A stretch of 64,000 bases of DNA from Mycobacterium yunnanensis. GTDB taxonomy: Bacteria > Actinomycetota > Actinomycetes > Mycobacteriales > Mycobacteriaceae. Made by a program: the position numbers and the translations under genes. The stretch's first letter is position 1; each line of letters begins with the position of its first letter. The notes under the pieces were generated by a model. The model did not search any database. It was given only the letters and a program-made list of their open reading frames with translations, and had not been told where the DNA came from. The stretch covers positions 248,001-312,000 of the forward strand of contig NZ_JACKVK010000005.1 in NCBI RefSeq assembly GCF_025823185.1, in the 5' to 3' direction. This document shows, in pieces, positions 8,998 to 15,772 of the stretch.

Positions 8998-9024
8998 TGG
9001 AGTGGGGTTGGAGCGAGATTGGAG
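8998..9024 (+). promoter_or_regulatory. Three TGGAG repeats phased at 11 bp, probable SARP operator
   Basis: TGGAG occurs at 8998-9002, 9009-9013 and 9020-9024, exactly 11 bases apart, in the gap between the AfsR/SARP-type gene and the tautomerase gene. SARP DNA-binding domains recognise short direct repeats at this spacing near the -35 region. It is therefore a likely binding site for the adjacent regulator, for tautomerase activation or autoregulation. Confidence 0.65.
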
Positions 9025-9091
9025 CTGGGGCTGCGACGGTGGGGGCACATCGCGACCGAACCCGGCGCGGAACCAAGGAGAAGAGAGCGTC

Positions 9092-9544
9092 ATGCCCGTA
9101 TATCAGTGCGTCACCGCCGGAATCGATCTCACCGACGATCAGCGTGAGCGGATCGCCACCGGCATCACCACCGTCCACCATGACGAGACCGGCGCCCCAG
9201 AGCCCTTCATCCGCGTCGCGTTCACCCCGCTGCCACTGGGTCTGATGTACACCGCGGGCAAGGTCGAGCCGTCGATCGTCATCAGCGGCGGGATCCGTTA
9301 CGGCCGTAGCGAGGTGGTACGCCGCCAGATCATGCGTCGGCTACACGAGCTGGCCGTCGAGGTCACCGGCAGCCCCGAAGACCACGTGCTGATCGTCGTC
9401 TCCGACACGCCAAATGGCTGGGCGATGGAGGCCGGCATCATGATGCCCGAGCCGTTCCCCGAGGCCGAGGCTGCGTGGTTCCAGGCGCTGGCCGACAAAC
9501 TGCCCGAACGCTTCGCCGATGCCGCCCGGCCGGCCACGGCATGA
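9092..9544 (+). CDS. Tautomerase-superfamily protein, cis-CaaD-like
   Basis: The 150-codon gene has a strong ribosome site (AAGGAG) before ATG 9092. After Met removal the protein begins with Pro1, the catalytic base of the tautomerase superfamily. Counting from Pro1, His28, an Arg pair (Arg68, Arg71) and Glu112 fall where cis-3-chloroacrylate dehalogenase has His28, Arg70, Arg73 and Glu114, allowing a two-residue gap. The position expected for Tyr103 is Val here, so true dehalogenase activity is doubtful. The physiological substrate is unknown. It is divergent from the SARP regulator and is probably its target. Confidence 0.8.
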   Translation: MPVYQCVTAGIDLTDDQRERIATGITTVHHDETGAPEPFIRVAFTPLPLGLMYTAGKVEPSIVISGGIRYGRSEVVRRQIMRRLHELAVEVTGSPEDHVLIVVSDTPNGWAMEAGIMMPEPFPEAEAAWFQALADKLPERFADAARPATA

Positions 9545-9554
9545 TCACGCGGAG

Positions 9555-10082
9555 ATGACGGGCACCCCCCTGCTCACCGCGGTCATCGGAGCCGTCGTCG
9601 TCCTCACCGGCGCACTGGTGGCCCGCGGCGCCACCCGCTACGCGGCCCAACTTCAAGCCGCCCAGCGCCGCCGCGACGCCGAGCTGGTGTCACTGCGGGA
9701 GTTTCGCGACGTGTTGATTGGCGCGCTGGGACGGTTGAGCGCTTTCCGGTACGCGCTGACACAGGTGGTTTCCGACGGGCCCGCCGTGCAGCGGTTCGAG
9801 GAGGCCAACCGGCTCCTCGAGAGCGTCGACGGGTATGGCGGATTCCGGGTGGAGATGGCCGAACACCTCGAACGGGTGCGCACCTTGGCGCGGTGTCTGG
9901 TGTGGGCTGACCTGCGGGAGGCCTTCAGGCCACTCGACCGCATATTGCTCGAGGCCGCGCGGCCGAGGGATGCAGTCGTGCGGATCGAGCAGCAGTCGGT
10001 TCTGCTGGAGGAGTTCGTCAGCCTGTTGGCCGACCGGCAGCGGCAGCTGCTCGAGGACTACCCGGTGAGGCCCCTGAGGTGA
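9555..10082 (+). CDS. Membrane-anchored hypothetical protein
   Basis: From ATG 9555 the 175-residue product begins with one hydrophobic helix (LLTAVIGAVVVLTGALVARG) followed by a long, charged, mostly helical region with QLQAAQRRRDAELVSLREFR, consistent with an N-terminally anchored coiled-coil protein. The gene starts 10 bases after the tautomerase stop. The frame also opens at 9519, overlapping that stop, but this adds a His/Arg-rich leader that would hinder membrane insertion. No family is recognised. Co-transcription with the tautomerase gene is likely. Confidence 0.6.
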   Translation: MTGTPLLTAVIGAVVVLTGALVARGATRYAAQLQAAQRRRDAELVSLREFRDVLIGALGRLSAFRYALTQVVSDGPAVQRFEEANRLLESVDGYGGFRVEMAEHLERVRTLARCLVWADLREAFRPLDRILLEAARPRDAVVRIEQQSVLLEEFVSLLADRQRQLLEDYPVRPLR

Positions 10083-10098
10083 ACGGCTCAAGTCCCCA

Positions 10099-10320
10099 CT
10101 AGAACACCGCGAAACCGATGGCGGTGGCGTCCCAGAATGCGTCGGCTTCCACAGGCACCTGCGAACGGCACCCCGTCGCGCAAGACCCATCACCAATACA
10201 CCTGTATTCCCGAGTCGCTACGATCGGACCCAGAAACGGCGCGAATGTGTCGAACGATTCTGGGGGGAATATGTCACCGACCATTTCACGGGCATGGCGA
10301 AGTGCGTTATGAACACTCAC
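10099..10320 (-). CDS. Possible small hypothetical protein overlapping the antitoxin start
   Basis: A 73-codon minus-strand frame encodes a product with a short Cys-containing stretch (YRCIGDGSCATGC) and mixed hydrophobic composition. Its composition is closer to a real protein than most shadow frames here. Its 5' end overlaps the first 12 bases of the antitoxin gene on the other strand. It has no recognisable family and no strong ribosome site. It could be a remnant or chance; I keep it at low confidence. Confidence 0.3.
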   Translation of the reverse strand: MSVHNALRHAREMVGDIFPPESFDTFAPFLGPIVATREYRCIGDGSCATGCRSQVPVEADAFWDATAIGFAVF

Positions 10321-10462
10321 GACCTTCGAGATTTGCGATGGACGCTGAGGTCGGCGGTTGCCGAGGTCGTAGCCACGGGCGAGCCGGCATTCATCGCAGA
10401 CGACGGTGAGCAGGTCGCCGTCCTGGTCAGTGTCGCCGAGTACGCCCGGCTGACCAACCGGT
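10295..10462 (+). repeat. Direct repeat copy 1 (antitoxin block)
   Basis: This 168-base block matches 14384-14551 at all but a few positions (four differences in the 153 coding bases and two in the 14-base leader). The two copies are about 4.09 kb apart in the same orientation and each holds a Phd-like antitoxin gene. Confidence 0.95.
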
Positions 10463-10464
10463 GA
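10309..10464 (+). CDS. Orphan Phd/YefM-like antitoxin, copy 1
   Basis: The 51-residue product has the Phd/YefM layout in short form: a basic N-terminal DNA-binding part with LRSAVAEVVATGEPAFI followed by DDGEQVAVLVSVAEYARL. Full antitoxins are about 80 residues, so the C-terminal toxin-binding tail is largely missing. No toxin gene follows; the next 80 bases hold a hairpin. A nearly identical copy lies at 14398. Phd-like proteins bind DNA as dimers and neutralise a toxin. With no toxin nearby it may act as a free-standing regulator, or protect against a toxin encoded elsewhere. Confidence 0.7.
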   Translation: MNTHDLRDLRWTLRSAVAEVVATGEPAFIADDGEQVAVLVSVAEYARLTNR

Positions 10465-10523
10465 GGGCGGCGGATTAGCCCCTTGGGCCCGTGCGCCCGA
10501 AGCGAACCAACGCCCGTCAGCGA

Positions 10524-10541
10524 GACCCTGACGACAGGGTC
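10524..10541. terminator. Hairpin downstream of antitoxin copy 1
   Basis: Seven-base arms GACCCTG (10524-10530) and CAGGGTC (10535-10541) enclose a four-base loop ACGA. It lies in the roughly 80 bases present after copy 1 but absent after copy 2, and could end antitoxin transcription. Confidence 0.5.
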
Positions 10542-10542
10542 G

Positions 10543-10584
10543 GGGTAGTCACATGCTCACGCCCGCATACATCATCGCGGGCGG
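10543..10584 (+). repeat. Direct repeat copy 1 (SDR 3'-tail block)
   Basis: This 42-base block matches 14554-14595 with two differences. At the second site it spans the stop and last codons of the SDR gene at 14560-15270. At this site it is a detached tail. Confidence 0.9.
10549..10584 (-). pseudogene. 3' tail remnant of an SDR gene
   Basis: The minus strand reads PPAMMYAGVSM followed by a stop, against PPATMYAGVSM at the end of the intact SDR at 14560-15270. Identity is lost immediately upstream, so only the last eleven codons remain. It marks the edge of the duplication that also produced the two antitoxin copies. Confidence 0.85.
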
Positions 10585-10676
10585 CGGCGCGGTTGCTGCA
10601 TTCGGCCCGCGCCGCGGCAGGGTCTCTCCGAAACGACCCTCGTTTGTCGGTGTGCTGCCTGGGTATCTTCACCTCG

Positions 10677-11906
10677 GTGCGCCATCCCGTGCCCGTCGAC
10701 CAACCTGCTGACGGTTTGCGACCGCACTTAGCGGGCCTGCTGTCGCTCGCGGCGGCCTCGTGCCTGGCGGTGACCACCGAGATGCTGCCGGTGGGCTTGC
10801 TTCCCGCGATCGGGGAATCGTTCGGCATAGCCGGCTCGGCCACCGGTCTCCTCATCAGCCTCTACGCCGCCATGGTCGCCGTCTTCGCGGTCCCGCTGAC
10901 CCTGTCGACCACACGATCCCCCCGCAAACCCCTTCTGCTGGCCACGTTGTCCTGCTATGCCCTGAGCAACGTCCTGGTGGCTCTTGCGCCAACCTTCGTG
11001 GTCCTGGCGACAGGGCGGGCACTGGGCGGCCTCACGCACGCACTGTTCTTCTCGTTGTGCATCGGGTACGCGCCGCGCCTGGTACCCGGCGCGCACACCG
11101 GTCGCGCACTCGTCATCGTCGCCAGCGGCGCCACCGCCGGCTTCGTGCTCGGCGTCCCCTCGTCGACGTCGCTGGGCACCGCGTTGGGCTGGCGAACGTC
11201 CTTTGCAGTCCTCGCCGCCCTGTCGTTCCTGACGCTGGCGTTGGTCGCCAAACTGTTGCCCCCGGTACCCAATGACCGCCCCGACCGGCCCCCGTCGACC
11301 GCCGGTGCACGAGCGGCGCTCGCCGTCGTCGTGGCCTCCAACACGCTGACCTTCCTCGGCCAGTTCACGCTGTACACCTTCATCAGCCTGGTGTTCCTCG
11401 GCGCCGGAGCGCGCCCGGCGCTCATCGGACCACTACTCCTGATGTGCGGCATCAGCGGCTTGGTCGGGCTCACCTACGCCGCGCATTCCCTGGACCGCCG
11501 TCCGCGCCGCACCTCCATCGTGATCCTGGCCCTCGTCATCATCGGAGTTGCGGTTCTGGGCGTTGGGTTTTCGCGGCTGGCCGCGGTGTGCGCGGCCGCT
11601 GCGGTGTGGAGCGCTGCGTTCGGCGGTGTGCCGTCGATCTACCAAGCCAGCGCGGTGCGAATCAATGTCGCCACCCCAGAACTTGCCGGCGCCTGGATCA
11701 ACTCCAGCGCCAACATCGGCATCGCCGGCGGAGCCGCCCTCGGCGCAGCACTAATGCCGCTCGTCGGGCTCGGTGGACTGCCCTGGGTCAGCGCAACCCT
11801 CGTCGGTCTCGGACTCTCGGTGGTGTTGTTGGCGCGGAAGTCCTTTCCGTCGCGGGTGCCACCACAGGCCACGATCATCCACTCCGTCCAAGACCGTGCC
11901 CCATAG
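10677..11906 (+). CDS. MFS drug/sugar efflux transporter (DHA1-type)
   Basis: From GTG 10677 the product has 409 residues and about 12 membrane helices. The first helix carries TTEMLPVGLLPAIGESFG, typical of the AraJ/SotB/Cmx group of DHA1 exporters, and motif A-like and motif C-like glycines follow (GFVLGVPSSTSLG). These proteins use the proton gradient to export small hydrophobic drugs or sugars through the inner membrane. The frame is open from 10491, but that part is basic and non-hydrophobic. It is convergent with the SDR-tautomerase pair and lies inside the block bracketed by the antitoxin repeats. Confidence 0.85.
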   Translation: MRHPVPVDQPADGLRPHLAGLLSLAAASCLAVTTEMLPVGLLPAIGESFGIAGSATGLLISLYAAMVAVFAVPLTLSTTRSPRKPLLLATLSCYALSNVLVALAPTFVVLATGRALGGLTHALFFSLCIGYAPRLVPGAHTGRALVIVASGATAGFVLGVPSSTSLGTALGWRTSFAVLAALSFLTLALVAKLLPPVPNDRPDRPPSTAGARAALAVVVASNTLTFLGQFTLYTFISLVFLGAGARPALIGPLLLMCGISGLVGLTYAAHSLDRRPRRTSIVILALVIIGVAVLGVGFSRLAAVCAAAAVWSAAFGGVPSIYQASAVRINVATPELAGAWINSSANIGIAGGAALGAALMPLVGLGGLPWVSATLVGLGLSVVLLARKSFPSRVPPQATIIHSVQDRAP

Positions 11907-11947
11907 CGTCCCCACCACGCACGAGCCGGCCGCGCCGTCACCGTCCA

Positions 11948-12817
11948 TCATTGATCGGCGACCGGAGTTTCGGGCTCCATGTCGTACGAGTGCTGGATTT
12001 GGTCGGGTCGGGTGCCGAGCCCGTCGGTCGTCTTCTTGCCCCACGGGGCCTCGATCAGACTCTTCGTCTCCTCGATCATCGACTTCGGCTCGAGGTTGCG
12101 GTAGGCGTCGACTTCTCCTGCCGCTACCGCGGTCAAGGTGGCGTACACGGGCTCGGGGTCGAACTGAGCGCGCGGGAACGCGAGCTTGGAGTAGTCGAAC
12201 AGCCGCTGCTCGGGGTCGTCCTCCCAGCTCTCGTAGGTCTGGAACATGCGGTCGTTGAAGCCAGTGAGGAACGGTCCTGGGTTGACGGTGGCAACCTCGA
12301 TCCCGAACTCCTGCAATTCGAGTTTCATCGTCTCGGCGATGGCCTCGACGGCGTGTTTGGAGGCGGCGTAGATGCCGGTGAACGGGTTGACGTTGAGGCC
12401 TTCGCGCGAAGATACCCAGACGATCCGGCCGGCTCCGCGCGTGACCATCTGCTTGGCGATGCCCTGGGTGAGAAGCAGTGGCCCGGTGATGTTGACTTCC
12501 CACTCGTTGCGGATGTTCGCGGCGGGAACGTCGACGACCGAACCGCCTTCACCCACGCCGGCGTTGTTGACGAGGATCTCGACGTCCCAGGCCAACGCCT
12601 TGCGGCGATCTCCGTCGTTGGTCACGTCGAGCTTCTCGACCTGCAACGGGACACCGCGGTCGGCCGCCTGGCGCTTGAGGGTCTGGACCTGGGCGTAGAT
12701 CTCGACGGCGGCGATCACGTCGAAACCTTTCTCGGCCAGTCGCATCGCGGCTTCGAACCCGAATCCGGTACCGGCGCCGGTGATCATCACTCTCTTCAGC
12801 GTGGCTGAGCTGGCCAC
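11948..12817 (-). CDS. SDR oxidoreductase
   Basis: The 289-residue protein has TGAGTGFG at 13-20, NNAG in ILVNNAGVGEGG, Ser in VWVSSREG and the YAASK catalytic pair near residue 150. The length and the GTGFGFE variant point to a classical NAD(P)-dependent SDR. The start is GTG 12817, two bases after the stop of the tautomerase gene, so translation is probably coupled. The substrate is likely a carbonyl or alcohol produced by, or feeding, the tautomerase; that link is inferred from gene order. Confidence 0.88.
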   Translation of the reverse strand: MASSATLKRVMITGAGTGFGFEAAMRLAEKGFDVIAAVEIYAQVQTLKRQAADRGVPLQVEKLDVTNDGDRRKALAWDVEILVNNAGVGEGGSVVDVPAANIRNEWEVNITGPLLLTQGIAKQMVTRGAGRIVWVSSREGLNVNPFTGIYAASKHAVEAIAETMKLELQEFGIEVATVNPGPFLTGFNDRMFQTYESWEDDPEQRLFDYSKLAFPRAQFDPEPVYATLTAVAAGEVDAYRNLEPKSMIEETKSLIEAPWGKKTTDGLGTRPDQIQHSYDMEPETPVADQ

Positions 12818-12819
12818 GG

Positions 12820-13242
12820 TCAGCTCTCGATCGAGTTGGGGTCGAGACGGTCGGTCGGCACACCCCTGACGTACGTCGCCACCCCCAGCCCCATGGACCA
12901 GTCCGCGGGCTGAACCGTCAACAGGTTGAAGAAGACGTCCTCGGGCCGCACGTGCAGCTTCGCCTGCAACTCATCCACGACGGCCTTGTAGAACGCGCCC
13001 TTCTGCTCCGGGGTCGCGACGTCGAGGAAGATCAGCTGGATGAAGATGCAGTTCTCGGACCGGTTGATGCCGAGGTAGTCGGCATCGAAGAGGAAGTTCT
13101 CCGCCTTGTGTTCGCTGATGGTCTGGAACCGATCCTCCGGCACGCCAAGGCATTCGATCATCTTGTCGTACACGGCATCGGCGATGGTGCGGCGGTACTC
13201 CGCGGACTTGCCCTCGATGAGGTCGATACGAGCTAGCGGCAT
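12820..13242 (-). CDS. Tautomerase-family protein
   Basis: The 140-residue protein begins Met-Pro, leaving Pro1 as the likely catalytic base, as in MIF/4-oxalocrotonate-type tautomerases. IDLIEGKSAEYRRTIADAVY and KLHVRPEDVFFNLL are typical of the longer tautomerase group with an internal repeat of the beta-alpha-beta unit. It is the first gene of an operon with the SDR (two-base gap). An AraC-family gene lies 107 bases upstream on the same strand and probably controls the pair. The family members act on enol/keto acids; the actual compound is not known. Confidence 0.82.
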   Translation of the reverse strand: MPLARIDLIEGKSAEYRRTIADAVYDKMIECLGVPEDRFQTISEHKAENFLFDADYLGINRSENCIFIQLIFLDVATPEQKGAFYKAVVDELQAKLHVRPEDVFFNLLTVQPADWSMGLGVATYVRGVPTDRLDPNSIES

Positions 13243-13349
13243 TCAAGGCTCCTGACGAGGTCGGGCACTGTCGGTACCCCTGCAGTCAACCCCGCGCGCT
13301 CGTGCGGCGGTAGCTCATTTCTGCTCGACTAGTGCCCATTTCGACTCCG

Positions 13350-14282
13350 TCACCGAGCGGCGCGCAGATCGCAGCTCAGTCCATCTGCGTCGGCGTACTC
13401 GCCCGGGGTCGTGCCGAAACGCGCACGAAATTCCTTCGTGAAGTGCGACTGGCTCGCGTACCCCACTGCAACGGAAATGTCCCCAACCCCCAGCCGACGT
13501 TCGAGTAGCAGTTCGCGCGCGCGTTCCAGTCGGGTCTCCTTGACGAACTGATAGGGCGATCGGCCAGTCACTTCGCGAAACCGACGGGAGAACGCTGACG
13601 GACTGAGGTTCACCTGCCCGGCGAGGATGTCGACCGTCAGTGGTTCGGACAGGTGGACGTTGACGTAATTCAGCGCCGCCGCAACGGAGTTCCCGTCGTC
13701 CTGCTGGCCTGCGATCAACAGCAGTTTGGAGAACCGGTCACGCTGCAGGATCCGGTAGACGAGTTCCTGGAGGTACAACGGTGTCAGTACCCGTCGGTCA
13801 GAATCTGCATCGAGTGACCTCAGGAAGCGTAGAACGGCGCTCATGAGCTCGTCGTCGAGTTCGGACACGACGCCCTGGTCCTGACCCTCGGTCGGAGCTG
13901 GTGCTTGGTCCGATGACCCTCGCCGGCCGACGATCTCCGCCGAGACCTTGCGGACCACCGCCGGGTCGATCTGCAGCACGAAGGCGAGGAACGGTTCGTC
14001 CGGCGTTGCGTCCAGGATCTGCGACCGAAAATGCAGGTTGCTCCTGAGCACCAGATACTGGTACCGGTCGTACACGTAGTGATGGCCGTCGGCGGTGACG
14101 GCCTTGCGGCCCTGCGCGACGATGCATACCGAAAGTGACTGTATTTCATCCCATTTCGGTACCGTCGGCTCGACGTACCGGTAGATCGTCATGCCGGGCC
14201 ACAGGCCCACGTTGGCGCCGTCGCCGAGCGAGCGACTCGACAGTTCCTCGGCGAGGTCGTACTCGGCGGGGTTACTCAGCAT
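13350..14282 (-). CDS. AraC-family regulator with AraC_N-type sensor domain
   Basis: The 310-residue protein has an N-terminal sensor domain with the string VEPTVPKWDEIQSLSVCIVA, followed by two C-terminal helix-turn-helix units (ILAGQVNLSPSAFSRRFREV and ISVAVGYASQSHFTKEFRAR). ATG 14282 is favoured over the longer frame because GGAGG lies eight bases before it. The AraC_N group usually responds to small organic compounds and activates neighbouring oxidoreductases. The tautomerase-SDR operon downstream on the same strand is the obvious target. A close architectural relative is at 49649. Confidence 0.88.
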   Translation of the reverse strand: MLSNPAEYDLAEELSSRSLGDGANVGLWPGMTIYRYVEPTVPKWDEIQSLSVCIVAQGRKAVTADGHHYVYDRYQYLVLRSNLHFRSQILDATPDEPFLAFVLQIDPAVVRKVSAEIVGRRGSSDQAPAPTEGQDQGVVSELDDELMSAVLRFLRSLDADSDRRVLTPLYLQELVYRILQRDRFSKLLLIAGQQDDGNSVAAALNYVNVHLSEPLTVDILAGQVNLSPSAFSRRFREVTGRSPYQFVKETRLERARELLLERRLGVGDISVAVGYASQSHFTKEFRARFGTTPGEYADADGLSCDLRAAR

Positions 14283-14383
14283 CCCGCCTACCTCCAGTTC
14301 CGCATGGACCATCGCTGGAGACGACGATAACTCAGCTAGCTGACCCCGGCCGACGCTTGGCGCTACCGCAGCTCCCCGCCAAG

Positions 14384-14551
14384 TGGCGATGTGCGCTATG
14401 AACACTCACGACCTTCGAGATTTGCGATGGACGCTGAGGTCGGCGGTTGCCGAGGTCGTAGCCACCGGCGAGCCGGCGTTCATCACAGACGACGGTGAGC
14501 AGGTCGCCGTCCTGGTCAGTGTCGCCGAGTACGACCGGCTGACCAACCGGT
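14384..14551 (+). repeat. Direct repeat copy 2 (antitoxin block)
   Basis: Partner of 10295-10462; same orientation and same length, with only a few substitutions. The flank upstream of this copy (5' end of the AraC gene) is unrelated to the flank of copy 1 beyond the leader bases. Confidence 0.95.
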
Positions 14552-14559
14552 CTGGGTAG
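14398..14559 (+). CDS. Orphan Phd/YefM-like antitoxin, copy 2
   Basis: The 53-residue product is identical to copy 1 except for Thr for Ala at residue 30, Asp for Ala at residue 46, and a two-residue C-terminal extension Ser-Gly. The extension arises because the roughly 80 bases found after copy 1 are missing here. Its stop ends at 14559 and the convergent SDR stop codon begins at 14560, so the two genes abut without a gap. Phd/YefM features are as in copy 1. No toxin gene is adjacent. Confidence 0.7.
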   Translation: MNTHDLRDLRWTLRSAVAEVVATGEPAFITDDGEQVAVLVSVAEYDRLTNRSG

Positions 14560-14595
14560 TCACATGCTCACGCCCGCGTACATCGTCGCGGGCGG
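14554..14595 (+). repeat. Direct repeat copy 2 (SDR 3'-tail block)
   Basis: Partner of 10543-10584. Here the block is the functional 3' end of the SDR gene on the minus strand plus the last bases of antitoxin copy 2. Confidence 0.9.
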
Positions 14596-15270
14596 TTGGC
14601 TGAGCAGTGCCTTCACCGCCCTGGTGTCGGCGTCAGCCAATACTTCGTCGGCCCCAGACTCCAACCCGTCCAGCGCGTCGCGGACCACGTCGGCGGGATC
14701 GTTCTTCGCCATGTCGATCCCCGCGAGCATGTCGGTGTCGGTGGCCGACAGGTGCAGACCGAGGACGTGGGTGCCCTGCGCTGCCAGCTCGAGCCGAGTG
14801 CTGTTGGTCAGTTGCCATTCGGCGGCCTTGGCCGCGGCGTAGGCGCCGTTGCCGGGGAACACCTGGAAGGACCCAACCGACATCACGTTGAGCAGGGCGC
14901 CGCCACCGTTGCGCGCCAAGATCGGGGCGAAGGCACGGGTCATCGACAGCGTGCCCCAGAAATGGGTGGCCATCTCGAGTCGGATGGCGCCAAGGTCTCC
15001 GGTCACGAGGTTCTGAAACGTCACCGTTCCGGCGTTGTTGATCAGCACGTCCACGTCCGCCGCGACTCGGGCCACCTCAGCCACCATCGCGTCGTCGGTG
15101 ATGTCCAACGGCACTGGAACGATTCGGGCGTCGTCCCCCGAGATGGTCCCCGGACGTCTTGTGGCGGCATACACCCTGGCGGCGCCTCTCGCGAGCAACT
15201 GTCGGACGAACTCCGCCCCGATTCCGCGGTTGGCGCCGGTGACCAGGCCAGTGGCGTTGTGAAGTTCCAT
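14560..15270 (-). CDS. Short SDR oxidoreductase
   Basis: The 236-residue protein has TGANRGIG at 11-18, LINNAG, a catalytic Ser in NVMSVGSFQ and YAAAK as Tyr-Lys pair. The shape is that of short classical SDRs related to cyclopentanol-type or DltE-like dehydrogenases. The start ATG is at 15270. It is divergent from a MerR-family gene, with a 16-bp dyad inside its own promoter, so MerR-type control is likely. Its last eleven codons are duplicated at 10549-10584. Confidence 0.88.
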   Translation of the reverse strand: MELHNATGLVTGANRGIGAEFVRQLLARGAARVYAATRRPGTISGDDARIVPVPLDITDDAMVAEVARVAADVDVLINNAGTVTFQNLVTGDLGAIRLEMATHFWGTLSMTRAFAPILARNGGGALLNVMSVGSFQVFPGNGAYAAAKAAEWQLTNSTRLELAAQGTHVLGLHLSATDTDMLAGIDMAKNDPADVVRDALDGLESGADEVLADADTRAVKALLSQPPATMYAGVSM

Positions 15271-15286
15271 TCGCCGAGCCTAAGAT

Positions 15287-15302
15287 CTGACACTGATGTC
15301 AG
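15287..15302. promoter_or_regulatory. MerR-type operator within the SDR promoter
   Basis: CTGACACTGATGTCAG has six-base inverted arms (CTGACA/TGTCAG). On the minus strand TTGAAC lies directly upstream as a -35 candidate and the dyad fills the long spacer before the likely -10 region. This is the classical position for a MerR activator site serving the SDR gene at 14560-15270. Confidence 0.65.
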
Positions 15303-15356
15303 GTTCAAGCGCTAAAGCCGTGACGTGGCACACGACCATCTGACGGCCGAGTCGAC

Positions 15357-15734
15357 GTGAAGATTGGTGAGCTCGCCCGGATCACCGGCGCCAGCGTGAG
15401 GTCACTGCGCTATTACGAACAACGAGAACTGCTGTCGTCCGGTCGCACAGCCGGCGGTCAGCGGTTCTACGATCAGGACGCGGTGGAGCGGGTCACGCTC
15501 ATCAAGGAACTCTTCGCCGCCGGTGTGAGCAGTGATGCGATGGTGCAGTTGATGCCCTGCATCCATTCGGGGACGGCGACGCCGGCCATGGTGGAGCGCC
15601 TGGCTCACGAACGCGCGCGAATCGACACCGAGGTATGCCGGCTGGCTGCCACCCGCGACCGTCTCGATGATCTCATCGTCACGACGCGAGCCGCCATCCC
15701 GGACGCCGCCGGTGACGGCGCACCGTCCGAATAG
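15357..15734 (+). CDS. MerR-family transcriptional regulator
   Basis: The 125-residue protein has the N-terminal MerR helix-turn-helix (IGELARITGASVRSLRYYEQ) and wing RTAGGQRFYDQDAVERV. A dimerisation helix follows (ARIDTEVCRLAATRDRLDDL) with a short variable tail. A single effector-domain Cys lies in LMPCIHSG; the metal-binding cysteine pairs of metal sensors are missing. The group resembles MerR proteins that control a divergent oxidoreductase. The GTG start at 15357 is fixed by the conserved MKIGELA beginning. The divergent SDR promoter carries the matching dyad. Confidence 0.9.
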   Translation: MKIGELARITGASVRSLRYYEQRELLSSGRTAGGQRFYDQDAVERVTLIKELFAAGVSSDAMVQLMPCIHSGTATPAMVERLAHERARIDTEVCRLAATRDRLDDLIVTTRAAIPDAAGDGAPSE

Positions 15735-15772
15735 ACTTGGGCTGCAGCACAATCGGCGGGGCGGGACGTGCG

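Noticed and set aside
10309..10676. Toxin gene partner for antitoxin copy 1
   Set aside because: The bases after the antitoxin hold a hairpin and an SDR tail; no RelE, Doc, PIN or Fic-like product is present.
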